Below are positions 34,455-46,727 of a DNA stretch of 64,000 nt, one piece after another. The DNA is from Rhynchopus sp. YZ270_cl-10. Taxonomy: Eukaryota; Euglenozoa; Diplonemea; Diplonemida; Diplonemidae. Below the pieces are notes generated by a model. That model was not told the DNA's origin and searched no databases. It was given only the letters and a program-made list of their open reading frames with translations. Positions within the stretch are counted from its first letter, which is position 1, and the number at the start of each line of letters is the position of its first letter. The DNA lies in assembly GCA_964035575.1 (NCBI GenBank), contig OZ037921.1, positions 826,501 through 890,500 on the forward strand, given 5' to 3'. The position numbers and the translations under genes were made by a program.

Positions 34455-35152
34455 GTGATTTCGTCTATTTTTGTTAGCAAAATACCAAAAATTGTGTACA
34501 GAACCTGTCCTCTCGGACAGGTGATTGTCGAAACTACAAAAGGACGAACTCCGGTTAATCTACCATACAAAAATGCTTTGGCCAACATTGAGTACAGACC
34601 CTAGTTACCTCCGAAGGTACTTAGGCGATTTGCCGACACACACAAAAAAAAAAAAAAAACCGGTATCGTATCCTTTGGTGAGTCATCATTGCCCTGTCTT
34701 TCTGCGACAGTGAATTTTGTTACTATCATGATGTGTGTGTGTGTGTCATTTTCGCATTGTATGTGCGTGTCAACTGTTCATCCATACATTTTTTTTTCCT
34801 TCTTTTCGTGATGTGTGTGCACGAGAGGCATGTTCATCTTCAAGGTTTCTTTTCTCCGTGTTTTTTTTTTTAGTTGCTTCTTTTTCTTCGTATTTGTGTG
34901 TTGAAGGGGAAAGGTTTCGCCTCCCAAACTTCGCCCAAGCTCATATAAACAACATTCTCCTTCCATTTTTGTTCTTTCTACACCTTCCCACCGTGTGTGT
35001 GTTTTCGTTTACATTGTTGGATGTGTACGAGAGACACATCTTTCAAGTTCTTTTTTTTTTATAAGAGGTTTTCGACAGACGACTGTTCACAGCGAAGATA
35101 GCGAGGTACTGCTACAATTTTTCTCTGAAAAAAATAAAAAAATAAAAAACCA
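34455..35152. other. Intergenic modules after cyclase 2
   Basis: No gene is seen. Modules: 34494-34545 and 34573-34640 (both GTACAGA...GATTG-type, the second with GGCCAACATTGAGTACAGAC), 34809-34848 (GTGCACGAGAGGCATGTTCA) and 35019-35050 (GATGTGTACGAGAGACACAT). Each is followed by a T-rich tract. Confidence 0.55.
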
Positions 35153-35156
35153 AGTT

Positions 35157-36997
35157 TCATACAAGTATAACGGCCGTCACGACGGGAATAAATTTTTTTT
35201 GTCGGGGAGGTCACGGCCGTGAAGAAAATCTGAAAAATTTAACGGCCGTGAAATTTTGCATTGATCACGGCCGTGAAATATTTCCACGCTTTTTGCTTGT
35301 TTCTTCTTTTTCGTTCATAGACAGGGCCAGACCCCCCTCCCAAGTCATTATTGGGGGGTAAAAGTGCAAAAAAAGTCAGCCCCACTGCGATCGGGAAGCT
35401 GACGACACGAATGAGCACTTATGGTGGTCCTGCCCTGCCTGCGATGCTCTACGCTCAGATCCTAGTTTCCACTTCGTCACAACTGCTGACAGGTCGCCGT
35501 GGCCTAACTGTGTGTCGAACTGTGGAGTTATCCCTACTGCCCTGAAGGACAGTATTGATGCTACCTCCAGCGTCTGATGGGGAGCATCCTCATACACCGG
35601 TTGTCTCTGAACAACAGCCTCCGTATCAACAATCTGCCACTCACGCCTGGAGAACAGCTCAGCTGCAACCTTTGTTCCGCCCCACTATGACTTCGACCGG
35701 ATTCCACTCTCACAGGAAATGGAATTATCCAAACCATCACCCGCGTGCCCTGCGCTCCTGGCTCTCCTCACTGCGCTCGTCTCCCGCTGCCCGCCCACGT
35801 TTTCACCCTACTGTTAATTGTAGTTGGAGCGTGTGGCATTTCTGAGCACTTGTACGTGCTCCCGGTTCTTCAGAGTAGCATATTTCTCGTGTTTCAGCAC
35901 TTGTAACCGGTTCGTACTCTTCTCATATTTGATGGGCTTTCCGTTGTGGAGCACACATCAATACTGTGAGACGAACCTCATCTGTGTTGAACCATTTGCG
36001 GTGTTCTTCAGCTTCCAGTGCAAAATCTTCCGACAGAATCAGCACACGATTGAACAACTATCCTCCGTCTTTTTTGTCGGAAAATAGACCGCATCACGTT
36101 TTGCACACCTCTGGATCTTCTTCGCTACGTTGGCGAGATACGCGCAGAGGGAGGGGTCCACCCTTTTGCTCCCGTGAACTTGTACTGTTTGCCCGATGTT
36201 TTCTTTGGCACAAGAGTGATGAACGGGGTTGAGTGAGTCCACACACATCCTTCTCGGGCAAAGAGTAATAAGAGGTTATGAGACGCTAGGGACGCTGCGA
36301 ATTCAGTATGCAGAACTGAAAGGCAGTGTTGAAACCAGAAGATTACAGATGGCGGGTCAGATGCTGTGTCACTTACCCCATCAGGTAGATGAGATCCAGC
36401 ACCTTCAGAGCAGTGAACACAACACACCGTGGGCACAATACGTGTGGCAAAAGGCAACAAGACCCTACAAGGACTGTGTACTGTGTACTGTGTACTGTGT
36501 ACTGTGTACTGTGTACTGTGTACTGTGTACTGTGTACTGTGTACTGTGTACTGTGTACTGTGTACTGTGTACTGTGTACTGTGTACTGTGTACTGTGTAC
36601 TGTGTACTGTGTACTGTGTACTGTGTACTGTGTACTGTGTACTGTGTACTGTGTACTGTGTACTGTGTACTGTGTACTGTGTACTGTGTACTGTGTACTG
36701 TGTACTGTGTACTGTGTACTGTGTACTGTGTACTGTGTACTGTGTACTGTGTACTGTGTACTGTGTACTGTGTACTGTGTACTGTGTACTGTGTACTGTG
36801 TACTGTGTACTGTGTGTTCCTTCAAAGACTTGTACAAAAATTTCACGGCCGTTGTTTTTTTTTAACGGCCGTGAAATTTTTGTACATAAGAAAGGCGCTT
36901 TTTTTTCACGGCCGTTTTTTTTTATTTTTCACGGCAACGACGGCAGTGGGTCGAGCATTTTTTTTTCATTTCCGTGACGTCCGTTTTACTTGTATGA
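35157..36997. mobile_element. 1.84-kb TIR element with 4-bp target-site duplication
   Basis: Left TCATACAAGTATAACGGCCG TCACG and right CGTGACGTCCG TTTTACTTGTATGA are inverted copies. AGTT flanks both ends (35153-35156 and 36998-37001), and the rejoined target reads ACCAAGTTTTCAAA, i.e. a copy of the common module. The sub-terminal zones are dense in ACGGCCGT palindromes (35170-35280, 36840-36925). Inside, minus-strand frames at about 35376-35597 and 36039-36250 look protein-like (VAKKIQRCAKRDAVYFPTKK). They are broken and unidentified; they may be what is left of its own transposase. The 7-bp minisatellite lies within. Confidence 0.7.
36473..36815. repeat. Minisatellite, 7-bp unit ACTGTGT, about 49 copies
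   Basis: A near-perfect tandem array. Because 7 is not divisible by 3, all frames stay open and encode VYCVLCT-type or HSTQYTV-type repeats, which are artefacts. In another register the unit is CTGTGTA. Confidence 0.97.
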
Positions 36998-37214
36998 AGT
37001 TTTCAAAGGAAAAAGGAAACGCAAATGAAAAGTCCTGTGGTATATTTTAGTTTTGCGATTTGCATTTTTCTTTTTTTTTTTTTTGCTTCTCACCTCCCCC
37101 CTTTTTTTTTGAAGATTGTGTTCATGAGGCTCATTTGTTGCTCAAATTATCTTTTTCAGAAAACAACCGATATTTTTTTGATTTTTTTTTCTCTCTTCTT
37201 CTAATTTTCAAAAT

Positions 37215-38683
37215 GGGATAAGGACAGTCTGGCCCACTACGTTTGACTTTTGGACAGTATGGGCCCAACATGTTTCGATAAAGACAGTTCAGCCCCAAAC
37301 GTTTGTAAAAAAGACAGTTAAGACCCAAAACGTTTGCAAAAAAGACAGTTCAGACCCAAAACGTTTGTAAAAAAGACAGTTCAGACCCAAAACGTTTGCA
37401 AAAAAGACAGTTCAGACCCAGGCAGCGGTAGGGAGGGTTTGCGGGTTTCTGGTGGGAGGGGTGTTCGCGGGGGTACCCCCCGCTGAATCTGGCACTGGGG
37501 TGCCCAAGCACCCAGATACGCAGGTACACACGTACACGTACCCTAATTGCCAGAGTCGACGCAACAAAAAAGTCCAAAAGACTTTGTTGGTGGCCTTACT
37601 CATTTGGATCACAACAATTTTGGCCCAGGCATGCTCTTGAAGTATGACAATTTAGTGTGTATGGGGCAGGGTGTTGTTTTGTTCTGAATTCTCTTTGTTA
37701 TAACATCTATCTAGCATCAAAATTGTGGAAAACTTTGCACCCCAAACACCCTCAACAACGCCCGCCAAAAGGCGCCCCTTGTTTCTGGGAGTTGGTTCTC
37801 ATGTTTGATACACTACACAGCAGACATTCCTCTGAGTCCAACGCTTGTGCGGCGTTGTACTTAAGGTGCACGAAGACAGGGTCTGGTGGTAAATTTTGCG
37901 TACTGCGACGTGGTACTGCGTGGGTCTGGGAATATGGGTACCTGGGTACAGGATATTTGTTGTCAAAGACATCTTCCACCATGCATTGAGGAGGGTAAGA
38001 CAGTGGTCGCAGTTTGTACTTGATAGCATTACAACATTTAACTTCTCCACGGGGGTCTTGGGCCGTTCACTCGGTTCTACCTTGACTAGCGGAAGAGGCC
38101 TTTTTGGTCTCTAGAATATCCGGTATTCCCGAACGGAGGCACACTTTGTGTGTTACTACGACCTGGCAACTTCCAGCAGTAGGTTAAGTAATCTTTCTTG
38201 TAAATTGTTGGATCATTATCTCCTCAGTGCATGAATGCCCCACGTGACTGGACACTTTTGTGTTTGTCATGTGGAGCTGTGGTTGCTCTTTCACGACTTT
38301 TTTTCTTGTACACCAGTGTACCGTGTACCTGGTCGCCTGGGTACGTACCGGTAAATGTGACCAAATACCTGGTCATCTGACCAGGTTTTCCTGGTCATGA
38401 CCAGGTGGTCTGACCAGGTATACCTGGTCAGATGACCAGGTATCTGGTCAGACCTCTGACCAGCGCACGGTGATAGCCGTGCCCAAGACCCCCGTGGAGA
38501 CCCCCCTGGCATTTTTGGGCTCAGGTGGGTGCAGCTGCCTGGGTCTGAACTGTCTTTTTTACAAACGTTTTGGGTCTGAACTGTCTTTTTTACAAACGTT
38601 TGGGGCTGAACTGTCTTTATCGAAACATGTTGGGCCCATACTGTCCAAAAGTCAAACGTAGTGGGCCAGACTGTCCTTATCCC
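37215..38683. mobile_element. 1.47-kb TIR element with 9-bp target-site duplication, Mutator-like
   Basis: The ends GGGATAAGGACAGTCTGGCC and GGCCAGACTGTCCTTATCCC are perfect inverted copies. TTTCAAAAT flanks both sides (37206-37214 and 38684-38692). A 9-bp duplication is typical of Mutator-like elements. The TIRs are built from tandem ~35-bp units each carrying GACAGTTCAGACCC and AAACGTTTG, five or so on the left and three on the right. The interior has a GGGGTACCCC stretch near 37470, CTGGTCATGACCAG palindromes at 38380-38460, and no transposase, so it is non-autonomous. Confidence 0.85.
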
Positions 38684-40909
38684 TTTCAAAATATTTGAAA
38701 ATCGAGGTGATCTCTAGATACCTGCATCCTGTGTCTACCGACCACCCTCCCGTATTCAAATTATTTTGAAAAGTGGTGTCTTCGTTTTGTCTAATTTCTA
38801 AACCATCCCCCGCATAAAAAAGCACACCTTTCTTGAAAATAAAACGTTACAGGATCAGGCCTGATCCTAAGCGAGCGTGAGAGAAATTTTGAAATTTCGG
38901 ATTTTATTTTATCCCCTCTTTTCCCCTAGCTGCTAGGGCTGCGTTTGGGGAACTATGTAGGTTACAGTAAAGAAAAAGAATGTTGTCAGACACTAGAGTT
39001 TCTAAAGTAGCGTGTGTATTTTTTTTTTTTTTTTTTTTTGCTTTCAAATTTTATTTGAAAGTATATGAATTTGTTTTTTTTTTGCGCGCTGTCTGAAAAA
39101 AAAAAAGAAAAAGGTTCTGGTCCCTCAGGGTGACGTTGGGTGGAGGTTGCTCCATCTCTTTGGTAATGATTGGTATATCCGATGCACACGAGGGACCTTT
39201 ATTTATGAATTTATAAATTTATGAATGTGTCGTGAGAAGGGGAGGGAGGAAAGGAGGAAGAGGTGGTCATCCTGGCGGCTGTGATAAAATTGCCGTATCA
39301 CAATACACAGCACACAAAGCAGCTGTAATGTGTGTTATGTTATTGTGATACAGATATTTATAGCAGCCACTAGGGTGTTCTGTATCGTATCGCATGTCTT
39401 GAAAGGATTCGAGAACGAGAAAAGAAGAAAAAAAAAAAAATTGGATTTTTCTCGTAATAGACTGGCTGGTATTTCATTGTCTGCAGCGACTGTAGGGTAT
39501 TAGATGTGGAGAGGCGTGTTTTGTCTTTCAAATTTTCTCTTTTTTTAAAAGTTTTGTTGAGGGAAATTATTGAACGAATATAATTAAAAAAAAGTAACCT
39601 CGCTTGAAAACGATATTGTCGATAACAGTAAAATAGAGAATGTAGTAAAAGGAGAAAAAAACAAATGCAAATCTGGTCGGGTGGGAGGGTATCATGTTCC
39701 CCTCAAGGTAAACATCAGTTTTCTCGACACCATTTTTTTGAGGTGACTAAGCACAAGAGGTTTAGGTTCATCTTATTCCCTTACGTTTTATTTGGGCGGC
39801 ATTGATGTACAGAACTCACCTCCATTGGGTGGGATGATCGATGCAAGGGGAATGGCAATGGTGTATTTTTTGTTTTGTTTTGTTTTTATAAAAACGTTCC
39901 GACCTCTATGGGTAAGCGATTGTCGGATGATTGTGGTTTCACCGTTGGCTTGCAATGGTGAAACGGCAAGTAAAACCACAACTCAAGTCATTGACTGCAC
40001 CGTAGTGTAGATCTACAACGCGTAGTATATTCCCTCGTCTCGTCTCACAGACAGAGAGAGAGAAATAGTAGGGAATGTGTAAGGCAGATTACCCTTAACA
40101 GATTCTCAACGGAGAAGGAAAAAGGAACGAAAAGAGAAAGAAAATAGAATAAAGTAGGCTATCCAAGTGTCAATATTGCAACCATGATTTCAGAAGATGT
40201 ACGCAGAAAACGTATCTAACTAAAAAAAGGCCTCAAAATGTTGCGACAGCACACATTGTTGTCATTTTTACGAGAAAACCAAAAAAAGATGTGTATGTCA
40301 TCCTTGAAGTTTTCTTTCTTTTTTTTTTTTTGCTACAGGGTAAAGGTGGCTAGGCACGAGAGGCTTAGGTTCATCTTTATATCCTTTTCTTTGTTTACCT
40401 CCCCATCTCCATCTCCCCTCCCCCCTTTTGAGGCAGCAGTCTTCGTACAGTTGAATCGCGACACCTGATTCCTGACCATATCACAACAACAATAGTTTGG
40501 TATAGCGTAGCTCCTTATGTTTACGTCTAATACAATACAACCAAGTCTTCAACAAAAAAAAAAAAGCAAAACAAAACAAAGCAAACCCTCACTCGTAAAA
40601 CCTGGGTCAACCAGAGTTTCTTTTTTCCTCATCATCTCAACCGCTTTTTTTTTTATACCCTTCGAAGTTTCAGCGCCTGCGTCCACCGGGTGTACGGTGA
40701 GGGCGTTTTTGCAAAATTTCACCTTCGTGCTTGACATGAGGTAATGCTGTCTGGTAGTTCCCCTAGCCATCTCCGAAAAGGAGGCTCTTCAAGAACTATT
40801 GGCATTTTTTTTTTCTTTCTAAAAAGTTTGGGTCCATTTAGACCCTATTATGCCTTCTGTTCTTCGAGAATAGAAAGTTTTAATTTTGAAATAATGATCT
40901 TAACAGTAT

Positions 40910-41025
40910 CCACCTGATTTTTACCTCGCGTATAGGCGCGTATAGGGAGCCTGTACGGACCTTTACGGTCCTTTACGGTCCTATACGCGCCTTTACGCGC
41001 CTGATACGCGGGGTAAATCAGGTGG
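40910..41025. mobile_element. Small TIR element, CCACCTGATTT ends
   Basis: Left CCACCTGATTTTTACC and right GGGTAAATCAGGTGG are inverted copies. The interior consists of CGCGTATAGG, TTTACGGTCC and TACGCGCC words in both orientations, so almost the whole 116 bases can fold. Non-coding. Confidence 0.7.
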
Positions 41026-42684
41026 GGTATGCTACGACTGAACAAAGTAAAATCCACCCCCATGTCTTGTTTCTTCTAAAGGTGAGTAAGTGATGCGACA
41101 CATTGGGTGTGTGACTCTCATCCTCGCCTCTGGTGGACTCACGGTGTATGCAAGGGGCAGCGTTGATTGAGTCTTTCCAGCAGAGAAAATATCTGAGTGC
41201 AAAAAAAGAAAAAAAAAAAACAAAGAAAGAAAAGCAGAGATTGCAAGAACTGTAGGAAATTATAATCGAGGCAACTTACAGTACTCCAGCAATTTATCAA
41301 GAAAAATTGAGTTTATGGGTCCAAAATGTACTTCAATTAACCTTGGAGGGGGGACAAAAAACAACAACACAAAATCGAATGAAAAAAACTATCATACGCC
41401 CCATTTCAAGCCCACGCCCCCTTTTTTTTTTCAGATGTGTATGCACTGTCAGGGCATATTCATTCTTACAACTTTTCTTTTTCTAAAAACCTTTTCAGTT
41501 TAGATGGTTGAATGAGGTTTTTTTCTTTTCTCTTTTCATACTTCAAGTTTCCTGATCCGTTTTTTTTTTTCCCTCGACCCTACCCCTTTACATGAGCTCA
41601 ACATGAGCTGCGTTTTTTTTTTAGCACGTTTTCAACTACTCTTCCCAACCCCTATATCGTTTTTTTTGTTATTTTTAAAGCTCTCCCCCCCCTTTTTCTT
41701 TTCTTTACTGTCAGCGCCCGCCAAAGGCGTTTTTTCCGCACCTCGCTGATCTCTTCTATACAATGTATACCATTTTGACTATTTTGTGGTGAAAAAAAAG
41801 TACTCTAAAGCTTCAGGCTCGTCTTAACCAAAAGAAAAAAATTCTCTTCTTTTTTTTTAGTGCCTTTGCGTCCACCCCCCTCGGTGCACCCACCGAGGTA
41901 TTGTTTTCTCTCTTCTGCATCGCTTTTTTTTAAATATATTTCTACCCCCCCCCCCGTTCCCTAGGGAAGCTCTGCAATATGTCTGTTGCGTTGAGATGTT
42001 TTCTTGTGCGTATCCTCTATTTTTGACATAAAAAAAGCAAAAAAAAAAAAAACGAACAAACCCCACACATTTCAAAGATGTGCGCATGTACCATTTTCCA
42101 AGTTTTGCAGAAGAGAGGCCTAAACTCATCTGACACCAACTTTTTTTCCTTCCTCTCTTTTGTTGTCAGGTTCTCTTCTTTGGAAAGTATATGAAATTGA
42201 TCTTTTTTTTTTGTTGGGTCAGTGCAGTCGGAGGTTCCAGTACCACACAACGAGTGAAGTAAATGACTTGACGTGTGGTTTTTTCTTTTCTTACTATTTT
42301 TTAACCCCCTCTCCCTCCCTCCCCTCGCTCCTCCCCGCCCCTCCCTGAGGCGACAACCTTTCGCATGGAAACATAGAGTGAATTAACAAAGACCGGCTAG
42401 GTATAACTCACTTAATATATTCGTGTATTGAGTTCTGCTCAGGTGTTCATGGGCGATAGGGAAGGATTCTTCTTTAGTTTTTGTTTTTTTTTAAATATAT
42501 GTGCGTGAAGGGCATAGTCAAAAGGAGTTTTTTAATTTGGGTGCTCTCTGGGGGGGTTCGATACCCCGTAGGGAAGTAGTGCTTTGAAAGTCCGCCGATG
42601 AACGGTGAGGCGTTGTGCATTTTTCAACTTCTCTTTTGTTTTTATAAAGAATAATGTGCAAAGACTGTGTGGTGTTTGGGTGGG

Positions 42685-42780
42685 GTGCTTGTGTGCTTGT
42701 GTGCTTGTGTGCTTGTGTGCTTGTGTGCTTGTGTGCTTGTGTGCTTGTGTGCTTGTGTGCTTGTGTGCTTGTGTGCTTGC
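42685..42780. repeat. Minisatellite, 8-bp unit GTGCTTGT, 12 copies
   Basis: A perfect tandem array next to a GATGAACGGTGAGGCG module (42596). Its frames (CLCACVLV repeats) are artefacts. Confidence 0.95.
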
Positions 42781-45294
42781 ATCCCCTCCACCCTTCATTT
42801 GTGATAGCAGCGTATGAGATCCTCGTGAAGGAACGTATGAAAAGTTATGAAAGACACCTTCCCCCCACCTCCATCCACCCTCCCCCCAAAAAAAAGGGGG
42901 TGACTCTGTCAAAAACGCTCAAAAAAGACACACCCCATTATTCGTTAGCACAGTTGTGAAGGTGTCAAGAATTGGGTGATGTTCACAGTTCTTTTCTTTT
43001 TTTTCTCTCTTCTTTTACTCACCAGTTTATTTCAAGTCTTTTTTTTTTTGTGCCGCCGACTCGCGACAACAGCTATTTTCCCCATCACCAAGAAATGCAA
43101 ATGCTTCATTTCAACCTATTTGAGTGATATAACCCCATTATCACCGACACGGCCCCCTATAAAGTACCCGAGACATAAGGGCACCCCCCCCTTTTGTTGT
43201 TGAGATAGCTAAGCACAGAGAGGCTAGGAAACCAGGAAACTATTATTTTTTTTTTCCGTGAGAGATGCCTCACTGCATCGTTCATGAGGTTTCCCATGTA
43301 TTATGGGCAATTATCATATTATAGCCACCACTACTCTTCCTCCTCCTCCTCCTCCTCCCCACTGTGTTTCTCAGAGCCTCTCCTAAGTGTATATTTCTAT
43401 CTCTGAGTGTTTTTTTTTTCCCCCTCTTTTGTTTTTCTCCCCTCCTTAAGATCCACTGTGCCCTGTCAACGGCGCCTTTTCATCTTTTTTTCAATTTTTT
43501 TTTTGGTCGTTCTTTCGAAGATATGTTCTGCACTTTAAAAAGCACATTTTCTTCATTTTTTTTTCTTCTGTTTTAGGCGCAGAGACAATGTTGACGTGTC
43601 ATCATGTATGCACACCGTCTATTATTTGATGCACTGCCATGAGAGGGCTTTGTATTTAAAAAAAAAATCAACTTTGTTTTGTTGCCAAACCAATATTGTT
43701 TTTTATTAAGATAACGCAACCAAGCGAGATGTAGGTTCGTCTTCCAAACTTTTCTCCTTTATTTTTTTTTAGATGACTAAGCAACGAGAGGCTTCGGGTC
43801 ATCTTTATAAAAACTTTTCTTTTTCGCGGAGTGTCAGTGCCTGCGTCCCAGAGGCGTTTGCACTATCAACTTCACTTTCTTTTTCCCCCCCCTCTTTGTC
43901 GTAGAGACTCCGTCTGTTCTCCCGCAAGGGGGACAAAAATATAGTATTCCAAATAAATTTGGCGTCCAAATAAGTTTTGCGAATTTAGCTATTTTGGCAA
44001 CCTTTTTTTTTTTTGGACGCCAAACATATTTGGGGTACTTTACCTCTTTGATATTTCATGCGTTTCTTTTTTTTTTTTTTTTCTATAGTCTTTTATCATT
44101 CCCGTTGTTATGGCCTTCGCCCGACGCAAAAAATAGCAGTCTTTTTTTACCAGAAAAAATGGAAAAAAAAAATATCTGTGAATTTAAACGCAAAACTAAT
44201 AGAGAGAAAAAAAATACAAATACATTTTTTTTTTCCCAGAAATGCCCTTTTCCCTCTCAAAGTTGCGCCATGGCGGAGGGGAATTTTTTTTTTCCCCCCT
44301 TCAATTTTTTCCTCAAATATTTTTACTCATTACCCACAACCCCCCCCCTACTACATTGTCTTTCCCCTCCTTTTCAGTCATTCCGTTGAGGTTTGTATTT
44401 TGGTAGTATGTTCAGTCTTTTTTATCTTCACCTCTTTTAGGTATACTGTTCACAAGAGGGCTTTGTATGTCGAAATTATTATTATTCCGAAGCTTGCTTT
44501 AAAGGAGAAAATAGTATCGGGGTATGGTCCCCAAAATCATTCCTCAAAACAGGAGGATTTTTTTTGTGCAAATCAACGAAACCAACTTTGCTTACCTACC
44601 CCGATCCTATTTTCTTCTCCAAGATTCATTGAGAGGTGAGTAAAGGGACTCCCCTAGGCAATACCCCAAAGGCGAATTTCGTATTCGCCCTATCTTCGGA
44701 TCCGAATATAGGGCGAATACGAAATTGGCCTTTGTATACCTAGGTAATCCCGGTGTGCTCACTAAGGTGGGTTTTGTTTAGGCGATTTACTGTTACTTCT
44801 ATGGAGTGGTGTTTTACGACAGGTGAAGATATGTGAACCTTATCTGCTGAACGTGATATTTTTTTTTTTTGAATTTGGGGTAAAAAGGGGGTAAGAAAGC
44901 GCCCTAACCCAAAACCCAGGGTGCCCAGGATATGGGAAGTTTATGTGAAGTTTTATATGATGGGTTTCATGAACCCTTCAGAAGGGGGGTTTTTTTTTTG
45001 CTGTTTCACCTTTTTTTTATTGAAAGGGTAATGTGTTGCTCCCCTTCTCAAAATGTCTTTTCTGTTCTCCTGAATTGAAAGTTATGGCACTCTAGCTTAT
45101 TCGTTTTATAGATGTGAGACAACAATCGAGGCAAACCGGAAGTGATTTCTCATCAAATCACAGATTTACGGGATATATTTTTTTTCTTCTGCTTTCTCTT
45201 CTTTAAATGGAAAAGTATGTGAAATTAGTTTCCATTTTCCCCCCTCATAGAGAAACGGTACGTTAGTATAGATGGTTTTAAAAAAAGCAAAAAT

Positions 45295-45361
45295 GGTGTT
45301 CCGGAAACACCTGTCAAAGACATGTCAAGGACATGTCAATATAGGCCCCCTCCGGAACACC
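45295..45361. mobile_element. Tiny TIR element, GGTGTTCC family, copy 2
   Basis: The ends GGTGTTCCGG / CCGGAACACC are perfect inverted copies. The interior ACCTGTCAAAGACATGTCAA matches the copy at 11039-11094. A TAGGGTGGCTACAC module follows 17 bases downstream. Confidence 0.7.
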
Positions 45362-46412
45362 AAAAAACAAAAAAATAGTGGAGCACACTCTAGGGTGGCT
45401 ACACTAATACAACCAAGTTTTCAAAAAAAAACTTTTTTTATCAGAAAAGGAGATCCTGCATTGATCGTTTTCCTGCTCTGCATGGGGTTGGTTCTGGTTT
45501 TGAAGCACAAAAACAAAACCAAATAGTAAATTGCATTGGCTCCGAAAAGTACGTCAGGGCTCCCCCTTTTTTCTACAAGAGTATTTTCATCTTTCAAGTT
45601 TTTTATATCAGATGTAAACCACGAAATGGATGTATAACTGCATGGTTGGGGTCCACCCCCCGGTACACCCGGTCATTGTACCAAAGATACAATAGAAGAA
45701 GGAGTATAAAAAGGGTGTGTTTAAAGATCAATCTTTTTTGTGTCACCTCAAAAGGAAATAGAAACAAAGCATTTTTTGAACACACTTTGCAGTTCTGGGG
45801 ACGAACCGCGCTGCAGAGCCCACGCCTCACCAAACAGGTTGAGGTGTTGTGCGTTTCACCAACAACCTATCTCCCATAGGTTTTATCTTGTAATGAGTGT
45901 TTAGGGTTTATATTTTGTAATTCCTGCACTGAAAAATAGCCAATTTGAAGATGTCCTTGTGTATGTGGATATCATTCTATCTTTTTTTTGACTTATAGGT
46001 ATCAGTACCTAGTACAGCTTCGGTGCCCTCCTTCTGAATTAGAGTTAACCCCATCTGGAGTGTAAAACACAAAAAAAGTAAATTGAAGAAAGAGCAGAAC
46101 TCGAACAGAACAAAAAGAAACATTTGATTTTTTTTTCTTTTTCTTTTTTCAACGATCATCACTTATCCTCCCCCATCTCCCACCCAAAGTCTTCTCCCTC
46201 TTCTCCGTGATATGCTCAATGGCAACACTCACACCAATTCTTTCTTTCTATCGACAACTGAACCAGCCTTTCCCTCCGCACATTCCCCACACTCCCCCAT
46301 CCTCTTACCAAGAAGCGTGATTTAGAAAGCGGAAAAAAAAAAAAAATGAAAACCTATCTTGGTTATAGCGAAAACAACAAAGATACCCCCTCCCTCGACA
46401 TACCCCCCCCTA

Positions 46413-46581
46413 CACGACGGGACCCAGTGACAAAAAAAATGACAGTGGTATATTTATCATTCACTTTGTCATTTTTCTTGGTACATTTAGTGTCACCCTA
46501 TTATACCTTCTATTCAGCAGAATAGTTAGTATAAAACAATCATTCACTTTGTCATTTTTCACTTCACTGGGTTCCGTCGTG
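46413..46581. mobile_element. MITE-like TIR element, CACGACGG family, copy 2
   Basis: The ends CACGACGGGACCCAGTGA / TCACTGGGTTCCGTCGTG have a single mismatch. TA flanks both sides, a 2-bp duplication. Inside, a copy of the GGTACATTTAGTG...CTTCTATTCAG repeat (46480-46535) appears to be nested. It lies 147 bases upstream of the REI1 start codon. Confidence 0.8.
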
Positions 46582-46617
46582 TATTTTTCCCTCCGCGTCA
46601 AATTTTTTTTTAATCAA

Positions 46618-46668
46618 CTTCTCCTCCTTCTCCTCCCCTTTCCACCCTTTCCACCCTTTCCACCTCAG
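46618..46668 (+). promoter_or_regulatory. Likely spliced-leader acceptor of the REI1 gene
   Basis: A pyrimidine tract with three CCACCCTTT units ends CACCTCAG at 46668, 59 bases before the ATG. A second pyrimidine run (46674-46718) follows it with no AG before the ATG, so this is the nearest acceptor. Confidence 0.4.
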
Positions 46669-46727
46669 CACACACCCCCCCTCCCTCCTCCTCCTCCCTC
46701 CTCCCCTTCCCCTCCCCCCAATACACA

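Larger units (their letters stand above)
38693..46410. other. Eight-kilobase gene-free mosaic of modules
   Basis: No gene is supported. CACGAGAGGC-type modules occur near 39745, 40345, 42106, 43207, 43628, 43777 and 44448; GTGCCTGCGTCC-type modules near 40672, 41860, 42593 and 43838. The 44489-44675 segment repeats 23772-23957 and is followed by a TCGTATTCGCC / GGCGAATACGA hairpin (44680-44740). The 45743-45903 segment repeats 28561-28717. GATGTAAACCACGAAATGGA at 45611 recurs near 48489 and 48608. Frames are F/K/S-rich and low-complexity. Confidence 0.55.

Noticed and set aside
34449-34456. Splice donor CT|GTGAGT instead of the TGA stop of cyclase 2
   Set aside because: Does not fit the GTATG donor rule of the other seven introns; kept only as a caveat.
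36229-37050. 273-codon frame with VYCVLCT repeats
   Set aside because: A 7-bp array keeps all frames open; there is no protein-like sequence outside it on this strand.
42550-42575. tRNA-like B box (GGTTCGATACC)
   Set aside because: No A box, anticodon stem or acceptor stem can be fitted upstream.
43994-44639. 131- and 193-codon plus-strand frames
   Set aside because: F/S/K-rich low-complexity sequence ending in a dispersed repeat; no domain or splice support.
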